From contig MJGA01000019.1 in assembly GCA_001910725.1 (NCBI GenBank), forward strand, positions 186,001 to 250,000: a DNA stretch of 64,000 nt. The letters run 5' to 3'. A program made the position numbers and the translations under genes. The DNA is from Phanerodontia chrysosporium (lineage: Eukaryota; Basidiomycota; Agaricomycetes; Polyporales; Phanerochaetaceae). Positions 43,469-56,123 of the stretch are shown piece by piece. Every line of letters starts with the position of its first letter. Position 1 is the stretch's first letter. A model generated the notes under the pieces. That model saw nothing but the letters and a program-made list of their open reading frames with translations. It made no database searches and was not told where the DNA came from.

Positions 43469-44438
43469 CCTGGAGGAGAGTTGTGGGATTGGGGGCGTTG
43501 CTGATGCCGGGGACAGGCAGAGCTGCCCATCCTTTTATACATCTCGGAGGGATCAGGGCGCATGGCAGTCGGTGGGTCGGGAGACAGTCTTGCAAGGGGC
43601 GATGAGGTCGAGAGAAGGCTACCCTTGTTGCGCACCTTCCATAACCGGCAGGTCATTTGAGTTATCACGCCTGGGACAGCGCTCCCAAGTCTTGAACGAC
43701 CAATGGGCATCGCCTGGCTGGGAAAATCGACAGGGTCTCTGGCTCGTCATTGGCTCAAAGACTCGGACGCCTTGCGGAATACACGAGGCACTTGCTGTGC
43801 ACTCCCGGGTCGACGCGCCGCTGGTGAGCGCACAAGGATACAGTCTGCGCGTTGGGTCGCCGAAGAGTACCCGCGGTCGCCGACGGTGTGTTGCTGGGCG
43901 TCGACGCTGTTGGCGAATGAGCTGCGGGAGGAGGTGTGAACGTGAACATCGACTGGTGGAAGAGTGAGCAACATGTTTACTACGGGCAACGACTCTAGAG
44001 TGTAGTTGGCAATGAGAGGAGGATCGCAAACCGAAGTGGCGACCAAGTGCTAGCCTGGCTGCTCCAAATCTGCCACTGGCCCATCAGGTTAGCGCCCTCG
44101 GGCCTCAACCGTGTCTCCCAGTAGACGTCTTGCTCATACACATACATGCGCCAGCATCGTCCTACAATCTGCCCCAGCATGACGTGCGCTATGCACTGTA
44201 CCAGCTGGATCCGTGTGCTAGCCGCGATACGAACATACGTTGAGCTTCATAAAGTTTTTGCGGTTAGTATCCGAGGCCCAAGCAAGCTCGCTAGGATACG
44301 ACGTGGCTGGTCATAATAATTCAAGACACAATTTGGGTATGCATACATGGTGTGAGGGCACGTGTACCTTTGCAACAGAGAACTGGGAAAGGCACGAAGA
44401 AATAGACGAAAACGGCCTCCGGGGAAGGCCATTAAGAG
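43469..44438. other. Intergenic, no gene seen
   Basis: Promoter of copy A; a TATA-like element on the minus strand lies at about 43535-43540. Overlapping frames on both strands have no recognisable content. Confidence 0.45.
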
Positions 44439-46061
44439 TCAAAGATATAGCAACTGCTCCTTACAACACTTGCCATTCGGGTTCATGAGGTGCCGCTTCA
44501 ACGCGTCATCGCGCGAAAAGTCGCGCCAGCACCCGCCGAACCAGACGTTCTGCGCGTCGTCCTCCCAGCAGTCCTGCGGCCGCGCGAGCGCGCGGGGGTC
44601 GTCGCGTGCGACGAGCACGCCGCAGCACACCGGGCGGTCCCGAGGTGCGCGTAGTGCGTCGCGATGTGCCGGCGCACGTCCTGCTTCAGGCGCGACGCGA
44701 AATTGCAGTGCCTGCACCCCCACCGCCGTGGCGCAACCTTGGCGGGCGGCGGAATCGTGTCGCCCGCGACCTGCGCGACGCGCGACGCCAGGTGCGTGAT
44801 GACGGGCCGCCGGTATGCACCGACCGAGCGTGCGGAGGGGGCGGCTGACGACGACGATGATGCCGAGCTCGATGCGTTTGTGCTGTGCAGCAGTGCGGCC
44901 TTGCTCACAGCCGCGCGCGCGAGGCGCTGCAGAGACGACACTTCTTGCGCTTGCGCCCGCCCCGCTTGGCTTTTGAGCGCGCCGTTGGCTTGACATCAGT
45001 CGGCGGAGGAGACGGCACATTAGATGTGTCGGAACCTGCGTAACAGACGTCGCAGTCGCTGGAAGAAGACGGGGTGGACGGAGCAGACGAGAGAGACGAA
45101 AGAGAGGTGGATGGGCTGCTCATTATGCTGGGGATGTCGGACACGTTGCTATAGGGGCTACTGAATGTGGACGTGGGAGGTGCGTCGAGTAGCGAAGAAT
45201 GATCCTCAGTCAGCCAAACCTCGCGGAGGTTGGAAGTGACTGAGGAGGACGAGGACAGCGGGGCATACGACTGCGAGACGGCTACGTCGTGCAACAGCGG
45301 CTCCGCAAACTCGGATACCATCCTCGATTGGCTGGATGCGCAGGTAAGGTCGAGCGGAAGCAGACCGCTCACAAAACTTGCATTGAAGGGCACATCCAAC
45401 TGCGGCGCAGACGATGGGAAGGGAGATGCGTCCCCAAGCGCGTTGTATAGCGAGGAGGAGGCGCGGCAGTAACTTGGGAGAGGGGCCGGATAATCCACGG
45501 GAGGAGGGGCGAAATCATTGGCGAGAGGCGACAACGCAGAGAGAGATACTGGTAGAGGGCCAGCCTGTGGTGCATCCCCAAGTGCGTTGTAAAGCGAGGA
45601 GGAAGTGGGATCGAGCGTGCCAGGAAAGCGTGGGACAGTAGCACAACCACCGAAGTAACCACCGCTGCCAGTGGCGGCATGACACGGCGAGTATCCGGAA
45701 TTGTAGTCCTCTTCCTGCACGTCATACTGTGCTCTATGACACCCGTCAGAAGTCATGAGCGTGCGCAAGGCACGGCAGGACATACCCGCAGAGGCCAGGA
45801 ATGCGGCTTTGTTCGTACGTGACGTCACATCCAAAGCCGTCGCCGTGCTGCCGCTCGTCAGGCGCAAGGAGGTCGAGGGCGCCTGCTCTGAGCAGGGCTG
45901 CAGCATGGCCTCGGGGATACGGGCTTCTTGTCCGGGCGCCGGCAGCTCGGAGGAGTAGCCAAGGGCAATGGCGCAGAGGTGTATACCTCAGTAGAGTAGG
46001 CGAAGGATTCATATCGCAGAGAATTCGCGAGGCGGGGGACTTTGGTGAGGACGAAGGGCAT
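44439..46061 (-). CDS. C2H2-like zinc-finger protein, copy B
   Basis: ATG at 46061 (MPFVLTKVPRLANSLRYESF). A frame break at 45963-45965 (GGG on plus) separates this from the continuation MLQPCSEQAPSTSLRL. Two copies of SSSLYNALGD occur (about 45585 and 45430). After a Ser-rich middle and the basic patch RGGRKRKKC, the fingers read WGCRHCNFASRLKQDVRRHI with ATHYAHL, then CCGVLVARDD and GGCWRDFSRDDALKRHL. A further frame break is at 44639-44641 (CCC on plus), and the frame also shifts near 44940. Probably a live gene with consensus errors. Regulator role inferred. Confidence 0.7.
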
Positions 46062-48076
46062 CTTCACCTGTCCTTTTATACGTCGGGGGAGGGCACGGCG
46101 CATGGCAGTGAAGGGGGGCCGCACAACAACGCTGCCTGGTGTGCGCGCAGGCACGGTCGGTGAAAGGGCACGGTCACCTTCCCCAGAAGGCAAGTCGCAT
46201 TGGGTGGCGGGTCCCGGACGTCGTTGAACATCCAATCGCGACCGTGGGGATGGGAACTGGCCGTTTGGCAGCCAATGCACGCGCAGCTCGTGTTTCCGCG
46301 GGCGCGTAGATATCATCGCGCGTGAACAGGTGCCTGATGGAGGGGCGCCCCGAGGTTGACGCTCTGAGCGAGCGTAGATGCCGTCACATTTATTGTCGTC
46401 ATCGGAGTAATAGAGCCCAAGGACCGTCGTAGACGCAGGTCGATTCACGAGATGTAAAACTGTAGTTCGATGTCATGGCCTGTCGCTGCATTCGTCGAAT
46501 GTCTGCGGCGCTGCAGAAGGTACACCAGGCGACAGCGTAGCTAGTAGGGCGGGCGCACGTTGGCTCCGAATATCCCTGGAGGTGTTGCAAGGAGCTATGA
46601 ACACGAAGCCGTGGGGTCGTGTGGTCTATAGAAATCACAGCGAGGCTCGCTCACCATGAAGATGAAGATGGGCGGCTGTTTACAACCTGGAGCTGCATGT
46701 TCATTCCATGACTTTAACTCGGCTTGTGGATGTAACAGCGAAGAAACCAGACCAGAAAAGTTGCATACTCCATTCGGGAAACAACGACAGGTTGAACACA
46801 TCCGCATTGGCTCTTTGGTTAGTCTCGTCGAAATGATGGACGGCGGGATACATACATAATGACGCATTGCGCAGATACTCCCAAGGAAGAAACGTGCCCC
46901 TCTGCTTGCAAGGAGACAACAGACGTACAATCCTTGTTAGTCGAGCTGCGACCGGCGAGCGTTACGTGCGGAGCTGGCTGTATGCTGTCTAGTCAGACCG
47001 TGTCTGCGAGAGGGGTTGATGAGCATCGAGGTGCAAGTGCCGGCAGTAGCGACACTCACTAAACGAGCCATTATAAGCATTCTGATGGATCTGCGCCGCA
47101 AGAGGCCGCTCTGGCTGGCGCACGACGGTTCCGAGTGGCTTGCTACCACCGGAAGATTTGAGGGGCACTTCGATCAGCCACTGCAGATGAGACCACCCAT
47201 GAGCCAATAAAGGTTCTATCCCTGGCACCCTAGTTCGTCTGCAAGCAGATAGAGCAGCCAAACCCACTAGAAATCGCACTCGTCGAGGAGGAGATCAGGA
47301 CGGAAATGCGCCGACGTTGCGGCGCCTCCGAGAGTTCCGCTGTTGGCAGAAACGGATCAACGACGACATGTCTGCCAGGGAGAGTATGACAACACGAGAT
47401 CTCCATGGGCTTCCTCTCCTACGTCTCGCACTTACAGTATAGACTCTTTACGCCGGGAAGTGTTGTCGACGTGGACGAAACACCCTGAAGTACTGCAGGA
47501 CACATTCTTGGTTTGTAAGACTGACGGGGGCCCACCCTATCGGCAAGAAAACTGACTCAGTGGGAATGATGGCACGACGAACGTGCAGAGCGAGCAAGGC
47601 GACGTCGTCGACGAGACGGAAAAGCAGAGCACGGCAACACCCGCGGGCGCATCAAAACGCCACGAGCGTGATGTGCCATCATTTCGTTCCCACGCGATCC
47701 TTTTCCGCAACAACCACGCGGGACACCGTCCGCCTGCGGATATTCGAGAAATCCAGGTGGACCGCCGCAGGGTTTTGTCGGCAATGTCAGTTTTACAACG
47801 GTAGGATGTATTCTTGCAACTACCGAGAGTAGCTGCGGTAACTACCGGGACCGCACCTACCAGTAATAATGGAGTCGTCTACAACAGTAGACTGCTGGAC
47901 TGAGACGGAAAGGTGAATAAATAATCGATTGCTACGTTTACGTCGTGTTGAATGTATGCTGACAGCTGCTGCAGGCCTCGTAGCTGAGTGTCGAACGCTG
48001 ACAAAGCTTCTGGGATCCGGAATTAAATAGTACATGCTTTTATCGACACGTACGTCCCCAGGGCGGCGTTGACAAG
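46062..48076. other. Intergenic 2 kb, no confident gene
   Basis: Contains the copy-B promoter (TATAAAA-type box on the minus strand about 46075-46081) and many short frames; no domain or exon pattern recognised. Confidence 0.45.
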
Positions 48077-48783
48077 TCAAACCAGCAGACTTATCACGGG
48101 CTGCCAAGTGGCCGACCCGATCCGCCGCACCTCGACGAGCACCAGCGAGTCCAGTTTGATCCTCGACAGCCACCAGTCCGTGCACTTCTCCGTCGACTTC
48201 ACGTCAGCCATCTCCTGTTGCGCAACGGTCAGCACAAACGGCGGGGTCGACGCATCCGGGAAACGTGACGTGCCTCCATGAACATAGAGATCACCCTGGA
48301 GGCTTGCACCGCATGGTGACTCGTGGGCATCACGTCCCGCACCTCGGCCGACATGGTCAGGACCTTGGTCCACATCGGGTACCCGGGCCACTGCGCTCGC
48401 GCACGTCAGCAGGACGCACCGAACACCGACGCGGCGGACACACCTTGATGACGAACGTGACCGTGCTCTCGCCGCCCGCGACGAGCCACCTGTCGCGCTC
48501 GCCGTCGACGATGCGCACGGCCTGCTCGAGGACGCCCGCCTTGCCGTTGATGCGCAGACCGGGCTGCGAGTTCTGGTGCACGTGCACGAGCACGTCCTCC
48601 CAGCGCTTGCCCCAGCGCGGGTGCGCCTTCTGCGGCACGATGACGCCCGGCGGCTGCTCGCCGATGTAGTCCTGGAACGTGTGGTACTCGCCCAGCTGCT
48701 CGTTCTGTCTGGTTAGTGTAGACTGCGCAGGGGCTGCGCGTGAGCCTCGGCGAGGCATGCAGAGGATCCGGCGGGCGCACCAT
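48077..48783 (-). CDS. Unnamed small protein family, copy 3
   Basis: Best preserved of three copies. The ATG (48783-48781) is followed directly by a GTGCGC donor; exon 2 encodes LGEYHTFQDYIGEQPPGVIV, HPRWGKRWEDVLVHVHQN and STVTFVIK. A phase-0 intron leads to WPGYPMWTKVLTMSAEVRD. After a one-base break at 48273-48274 (CC on plus) comes PPFVLTVAQQEMADVKSTEK, WWLSRIKLDSLVLVEVRR and SATWQPVISLLV. About 230 residues in all, no signal peptide or membrane span. I do not recognise a domain. A TATATAAA-type box lies on the minus strand near 48839-48845. Confidence 0.6.
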
Positions 48784-49368
48784 GCTGTGTCTCTATCTCT
48801 TCTGGTTTGTGCGGAAACTTCATCCAGCGTGGTGCCCTTTATATATTCGCTCTCGTTGTTTTGCAGCGGCCCCTGCGCTACAGACGCGGGCCACCTGCAA
48901 AGAGGACAAGGGGTAGCGCATGTGGTGGCCTGAGAGGCGCGATAGAAAGGCCATTGCCAACTCAGTGGCATTTGCACATGACCACACGACAAGTGTTTGT
49001 CCACGGCGTCGGAGCGCTTTGCGGGTTCGTCGATTGTAGACTTTCCTACTACCATCGATATGATGACGCCGCCGCCGCCGCCGTCGTGCTCGCGCTTGCG
49101 TCTAACGAAAAATGATACAGGCGGATGATCACACGGCACAACTGTGCCGGCCGTCACGCAAAGATCAAGTATCAGGTAATTGGTATTGATGCGATGAGGG
49201 TATTGAGCCGTACAAGGTGTCGTGAAACGAGTAGTGGTACAGATGTCCGTAAGAAATGGATGGCATACATGTTGAACAGATGATAGAAGGAAAAACGCGA
49301 CGAGTAGCATATATAGCAGCGAAAAGGCAGGCGAGATGGAAAGCAGAGCGGAACAAAAACGAAAAACG
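48784..49368. other. Intergenic with a short CCG triplet run
   Basis: Promoter of the preceding gene and 3' region of copy C; a (CCG)n-type run of about 14 bp lies at 49070-49083. Confidence 0.5.
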
Positions 49369-50680
49369 TCACTGGCGCGCCTTGCGCGCAGCAGACTTGC
49401 GCGAGGGCGACTTGCGCGTACGGACGGACAGCTCGTGGAGGCAGTTGTGGTTGACGTTGCGGAGGTGGCGGAGGAGCGCGTCGCGGCGGGAGAACGCCTG
49501 GCTGCAGCCGCCGATGTACGCCTCGCCGTCGAGCTCGTAGACGTCCGCGCCGAAGCGCGCGAGCTCCGCCGCGGACGCGTGCGCGAGCGGCTTCCCGCGG
49601 CACACGTGCAGGTTGCGCGTGCTCGCGTAGTGCGTCAGGATGTGCCGCCGCAGGTCGGGCAGGTGCCGGGTGCCCTGCCTGTGCGCGCAGTGCGGGCAGC
49701 GCCATGCGTGCGGCCCGCTCGTCGCGGGCTCGGCGATGCCCTCCGCCTCGTCGACCTGCCGCGTGCGCGCGGTCGTGTATTTGATCTGCGCGGGCCGAAA
49801 GAGCGAGCCGGTGCTCGAGGCGGGGCTCGAGGGCGGGGTCGAGTACGGCGAGTAGCGTGCGCTTGTGGTCTTTGTGCGCTGCGCGGAGCCGGAGGCCTTC
49901 GTGTTCTTGCGCGTGCCCCTCGAAGCGCGATTGTTGCGCGACGGCATGTAGTCCGAGTCCGAATCGCTGGTCCAGGCATCGCTTTCGCTCGACGAAGTCA
50001 CGCTCAAGGAGGGCGTGGAGGGTGTAGACGGCGTCGATGGCAGCGAGCAGGGCAGGAGTTCGGGTGTGGAGGGCAGCGAGTAACTCCAGGATTCGGGTGT
50101 GGTGGGCATCGGAGCTTGGTATTGGAACATGTGGGACTGAGCGGGTGCGATCGTGTTAACGGGGAGCAGCGGCGGCTGCGGGAGCATCATCTCGAATTGA
50201 GGTTGGGGCTGGGGAGGGGTAGGCGGGGTGTTGTCGAGTGCGCCGTACAAGGAAGAGGACATTGGGCTGAATGTGGGAGCCATCTGGGTGCAAGAGGCGT
50301 GCGGGTTGGGGAGGGCCCATGGATCTTCAGCAAGAGTGGCGGGCCAAACCTCCGCGTTTGTCTCTTCAGCATAGTAGCTCATGTCCGAAACACTGTGCAA
50401 GGGCAATGAGATGATAGTTTACAACCTGAGAGGATAGGCGCACGTACGTGACCGTAGGTTCGGACAAGAGGTCCTGGGCCTGAAGGAGGATATCAGGGTA
50501 GGCGTCGAGTTGCGGGTCCGGGGACTGAGCAAGAGCAGCAGAAGGGTCGTGGAGAGCCTCCGGAGTGAGATACTCGTCATAATCGACGTCCTCGGCAGGC
50601 TGTGGCTCTTCGGCAGTGCCGTTGCACCAAGCCAGGGCAAGCTCGAGGTCAATGGTCTGAGGGTAGAAGGGGGAGTTCAT
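49369..50680 (-). CDS. C2H2-like zinc-finger protein, copy C
   Basis: ATG at 50680 (MNSPFYPQTIDLELALAW). An acidic first exon ends before a GTACGT donor near 50450; the second exon starts near 50397 and is open for 345 codons. It has SSSLYGALDNTP, Ser/Pro-rich repeats with SLPSTPELL, then HAWRCPHCAHRQGTRHLPDL with RRHILTHYAS, CRGKPLAHA, and IGGCSQAFSRRDALLRHLR, ending in a basic tail (RKSPSRKSAARKARQ). The only one of the three with no frame break. Acidic N-terminus, fingers and basic tail fit a transcription regulator. Confidence 0.75.
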
Positions 50681-52196
50681 GTTGTGAGGAGCGCAGTGGG
50701 CGGGGGGCTTGGGTGATGAGAGGCCGGGCTGTAGGCTGGCCTCTTTATACGCAAAGCATACACGGCGTCCATAGCGGTCGGCGGGCTGGAGACAATCCCA
50801 GAGGAGGGCGAGGCGGGCGAACAAGGTTCAATGACCTCGCGAGTGGCTCTTCACATCGGCGGCTGTGTGATTGTAACGCGAGTAGCCAATCATCGTCCGA
50901 TGATGCATGGGAAAGGGCCGCTCATTTGAACACGCCTCGCTGCGCGCACGATGTGATATCGGGGAATAGCGGGGGGCTCTTCACCTTTCACATCACTCTT
51001 CACATATACAGCCATTATCTTCGTTGCCCTGGCTCGGTGCGGAAGAATGCCGGCTGCTGCTAGGTCGCCGGCGGGGGGAGCGACGCCCTCGCATGACCTA
51101 CACAAAGACAGTGAGCTCCGGTCATCTGCGTTTGTAACCGTGCACACGCACCGGTGCGAGCATATTGAGCTCTATCTTGCAGCGATTGAGCCAGAGAGCC
51201 GAAGGAGGAAAAGCCACACACGGTGCAGCAGTGCCCGATGCTCAGCTACAGCCCGCGACGGGCGGCGCGCTGTCTACCATGCATGACGCAGACAGCGTCA
51301 TGCCCAGAGAAACTGTCGCCTGAGTGCTTAATGACGCAACGGCGGTGTGAGCGAGCTTGGTAGAGTCGCAGAGACATGGACGTACGAGAGAGGCCGTCCG
51401 GGGGTGCACACCCTTTATATACACCATGGAATAAAGAATCTAGGCCGCAGGGAGGCCACGCATGTGGCACGAGCATTTCCCGGTGGCGTTTGTGCCATGT
51501 TTCACTTTTTTCTGGGGTCAAAGGCAGCAAAGGCAGTGAAAGATCGGACTGCATTAGACTGAAAACGACCTGCCGGCGGACCATGAGGGAGGAGACGTTC
51601 GACGCCTCGAGGGAGCGGACGACAAGCAGCCGCGCTGGCAGATTTTTGACTCCCTGCGACTGCGGCAAACTTTTCGTGTTTGGCACAGTGGGCGACGTCC
51701 ACCCAGGTGGCCAAACTTCCCGCCCTGTCGATCGACTGATCCGTCAGCCCCGCCATCAGCGGAAGCTTGCCCTCCGCAACTCAAAACGAATTGAAGGCGT
51801 GAGTTGGCTGCATTTGCGAGATTATCCTTGTGTATCATCACGAAAGACAGTGTGTCTAACGATTGCAGTCCCAGTCTCGGACATGTGTAACGCTCGGAGA
51901 AGGTGTACTTTGATTCGTCATAGGGTGAGATATCTCAAGAATAACAGGGGGCAGCCAGTAATGTAGTGGTTGCATAGGTGCATAGGCATTAGACTCATAT
52001 GGCTATGTGTAGTGAGTCTACAGTACAACACGGAGTAGTGTCATGTGTGGGAGATAGGAATGCGACAAGATCGGGAAACTTAATACAATCGGGCTACAAA
52101 TATCCAAGCATCCAAGCACGAGTGATGAGAGTGTCCATGAGGGGGGAAGGGGGTATGCGGGATCAAGAAATGACGGAGGGGGGTATAGCAATGGCT
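50681..52196. other. Intergenic 1.5 kb, no confident gene
   Basis: TATA-like TTTATACG on the plus strand near 50742 (minus TATAAA) suits the copy-C promoter. No recognisable product in the frames at 51246-51966. Confidence 0.45.
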
Positions 52197-55100
52197 CTAC
52201 AGCCGGCTCTCGAGGAGGACGTCCTTTGGCCGCCAGCCGAGCGTGCCCGCGCCGAACGCAGCGTCGAGAGCCTCCTCGATCGTGCGCACGAACACAATCT
52301 CGATGGCCGAGCGGATCTCGGGCGGGACGTCGTGCTCGACGTCCTTGCGGTTCGCGTACGGCAAGATGACCTTCGTCATGTCCGCGCGCAGCGCGCCGAG
52401 CACCTTCTCCTTGATCCCGCCGACCGCGCCGACGCGTCCCCGGAGCGTGATCTCGCCCGTCATCGCGATGTTCGTCGGCACGCAGGCACCCGTGAGCAGC
52501 GACACAAAGGCGCACGTCTGGGAACAAGGCGTCAGCATCCTAGGATGACGTCATGCGCACGGGGAAACTCACCATCGCGATACCCGCGGAGGGCCCGTCC
52601 TTCTTCACCGCGCCCTGCGGCAGGTGCAGGTGGATGTCGAAGCTGTTCGGCACCTTGAGCGGGTCCTGGCCGCGGACGTTGGTGATGCACAGGTTGTACG
52701 CGTTCGTCTTGACCCAGCTGAGCGCGAGCTCGCCGCTCTCCTTGATGACCTCGCCGAGGCTGCCCGTGAGCTTCAGCCGCCCGTCGCCCGGCACCGCAAT
52801 CGTCTCGACGGGCAGGATGCCGCCCTCGCCCATGCCGGTGACAACCAGACCGTACACGACGCCGCGGCGCTCTTCACGCTCGCGCTCGTCCGCGTCCCAA
52901 CGTGGCACGCCGAGGATCGCCTCGAGCTCATCCTCCTCGACAACGTCCTTGTACTCCTTCCCGACGCCCGCCTCGCTGTCGATGTGCTCCGCCCACTCGA
53001 CGGCCTTGTAGCGCACGACGGCGCCTATCGCGCGCTCGAGCGAACGGACGCCCGCCTCGCGTGTATACCGCGTCGCGATGTGCAGCAGCGTGTTGTCGGG
53101 CAGCACGACGTGCTCCGGCGCGAGGCCGTTGGCGGACAGTTGCTTGGGGAGTAGGTACTTGCGCGCAATGTGCATCTTCTCGTTGTACGTGTAACCCGAG
53201 AGCTGCACGGTCTCGCAACGATCGAGGAGCGGCGGGGAGATGGTGTCGAGGGTATTGGACGTGCAGATGAACAGCACCTGGCTGAGATCGATGGGCACGT
53301 TGATGTAGTGGTCCTGGAGTGAACATGAGCAACAGTTTTAGTGGCACACATGAACGCAACTCACGTTGAAGGTATGATTCTGCTCCGGATCGAGCACTTC
53401 GAGCAGAGCAGCAGCAGGGTCGCCATGGAAGTTGTTCTGGCCGACCTTGTCGATCTCGTCACTATTGTACGTCAGCATAAATAGATAGGTAAACCAATGC
53501 TGATACTCACAGAAGAATGACGGGATCAGGCCTGCCAGCCTTGCGCAGCGCCTGGACAATCATACCGGGACCGCTCGCAACATACGTGCGGCGGTGTCCT
53601 CGAATCTCCGCCTCGTCACGCACACCACCGAGTGCGATGCGCTGGAAGGGCCGGCCAAGCGCCTTCGCGATGGACTGGCCTAGCGACGTCTTTCCCGTTC
53701 CCGGCGGTCCCACGAACAGGAGGATGGGACCCTTCACGGGCTTCCGCGTCGGCGACTTGGCAGCCGACGGGGTAGCGCCCGCCGCGGGCTTGTCGGACGC
53801 CGCTTGCTGGGCCTTCTGCGCCTGCTCGAGCTGCTTGGCCTCGTGCTCCGCCTGCAGTGCCTTCAGCCGGACGACGGCGAGGTACTCGATGAGCCGCTTC
53901 TTAATTTTCTCAAGGCCGAAGTGGTCCGAGTCGAGCTGATCACGGGCCTTTTTGAGGAAGGCGCGGTCACGAAGAGTCTCCATTGACGTGGCAGCGTATC
54001 CTGTAGACGAACTTGGCCATGGAATAGACACGAGCCATTCCAGCTGTGCGTCCGAGTTAGCGCTCGTCCAGGTAGGGCAAGTAGAAGTTGACGTACGTAG
54101 TTGCGAATGACTCCGTGCTCGACACTTCCTTGTGGGATACGCTTAAGACGCTTCCACTCGCGTACGGCCATCTTACGTTCCTCGCTGTCCTTTGCCATAG
54201 CCTCAATCTTCGCCTTCACGTCCGCCATCTCTTCATACTCCTGCTGGCTGTCATCGTCGAGCTCGGAGCCGGAGTGAGAGACGTTGTCGTCGGGCATGCC
54301 GGAAGATGGGTCTAGTGGCGAAGAGGACTGGCGGCGGAGGTTGGCGAGCTCGCGGGTGATGGCAGCGAGCTGTTGGCGGAGGAAGAACTCTTTCTGTTGC
54401 TTCGAGAGTGACTCGTCGATGGATTGCGCGATGCGCTTGGAGACTTCGGAAATGGAGGACTGTTTAATGAATATGGAGGTTGCGCGACGCAGGCGGTCGT
54501 CTGGGTCCGCTGCTGAGAGGAATTCTGGAGGGAGAGGTCAGCACGCGTCGCGCATATATATGCATCGCAGAAAGGACAGCCACGGAGCGGGTGAGACATA
54601 GAAGATCAGCGATGCGCTTGTCCCGATCAGATTTAGGCGTGCGATGTCGTCAGGAACGGGGGCAAAAATTCAAGAGCTAGCCTCGTTGCCCGCGAGACGC
54701 CATGGTTACTGGAACAGCGGCGAGCAGCGTCGCGGTCACAGAGACGTCACCGTGCGACCATCGTCGCGGAGGCTACTCGATTCGCATGAACAAAAGGTCC
54801 ACCGTGGGCTCTCTGGGCACACGGAGACCTAGCCCTGCGCAGGGTCGCTTCGGAGGCCGATTGGAGCGTAAGTGCGTCTGTTCTGTGTTTCCACAGAGAC
54901 CTGCTGACCGCGCCTCCCGTCGTACTCCTAGCGAGCCGCGAGGTGCAGCAGCAGACCTAGATCCCAGCTTGGCTTCGTCCGAACGGCCCTAATGTTCACC
55001 AGCGCACTTTCCTAGCCTGGGCGCGAGACCAGCGGTCCAATCCAACTTCCAACATTCCGCCCGTCGCGACAGAGCGCCCTGCGAAACCCATCCCAACAGG

Positions 55101-55797
55101 CGGCACCAGTCCCTCTTCACTCGCAAAGCCTGTCCCCCTGGGCAAGACTCGCACAAGCATGCAGACGGCACCTCCAGTACAGGCCCAAGCACAAGCTGCT
55201 GCCAGATGCTTACCTAGCTTGTCCGCATACTCCGCATTGATGCTCGCCACCATCACGTCCGCCATCCACGCCGCGCGTGCAGGCGTGACCTCCTCGACCA
55301 TGCCCGCAACCTTGGTGTACGAGTCGCGCTTCGCCTGCTGGGTCGTGTCCTTCGCGAGCTGGTCAAGGAGCTTTAGCGCGGCGGCCTTGAACTTGACGAC
55401 GGCCTCGGGGACGGCGGGCCCGCGGCGGGTGGATACTCGACGGTGCGGTACGTGATGCCGGTGTTGATAACGGGCAGGTCGGGGTTGCTGTCGAGCACGC
55501 GCACGCGCGCGATGCCATTGAGCGAGAGGAGGTAGTGCTGCTTCAGGTTCCCCGTCGCGGGCCGGATGAGCCGCACAATGCGCGACGCCGTCCCCCAGGC
55601 GTAGAGCGCAGCCTCGGGGACGCGGTCTGCGGCACTGCGGCGATGAGAGGCTGTTCATCGGACTCGCGCACTAGTGCGAGCAGTGCTTCCCCCACGGCCT
55701 TCGAGACGGGGATCGTTACCCGCCCTGTCGGCAGGAGAATCAAAGGATGCGGCAGCGCAAGTACTGGCAGCGTCGAGCCAGATGGTGTGGAAGACAT
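52197..55797 (-). CDS. Lon protease, peroxisomal type
   Basis: ATP-dependent serine protease. Starts [20 protein letters not shown] with no mitochondrial presequence, followed by the LON N-terminal domain. AAA+ module: GPPGTGKT (Walker A), then an intron and DEIDKVG (Walker B). Protease module: DGPSAGIAM with the catalytic Ser, and [10 protein letters not shown] with the catalytic Lys. The chain ends ESRL, a peroxisomal targeting signal type 1 (S-R-L). Two frame breaks in the N domain, at 55616-55619 and 55407-55410, are both GGGG on plus and both mended by one more base. The family degrades damaged or excess peroxisomal matrix proteins. Confidence 0.92.
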
Positions 55798-56123
55798 GGT
55801 GGTGGTGGTCGAAGCGTGAAACACCTCAGTCTCCCTAAGAGCTCATTTACCCCACACTGGACACGTGAAATGTAATCATTCTTCGGCATTTGTAGCGCCT
55901 CTATACAGAAGTCGTTTATCGCCAATAACAAAGTCAAGCTTATCTGCTTACAGATGCTTACTCCATCAATTCAAACAATTTTCTTACCCGTGTCTCTTTC
56001 TCACGATTGCGCCCTGCGCCGCGGGAGACTTCTAGACTATACCACTACACAGCATTTATGGATATACATTGCTTCTCACAGTCTATCATGTGCTGTACAC
56101 TACATCCATCGCGGCGACACCGC
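55798..56123. other. Intergenic, no gene seen
   Basis: Lies between the start of the Lon gene and the stop of the phosphomannose isomerase gene, both on minus. Confidence 0.55.

Noticed and set aside
49070..49083. Triplet repeat as a functional microsatellite
   Set aside because: Very short and in a spacer; recorded only as composition.
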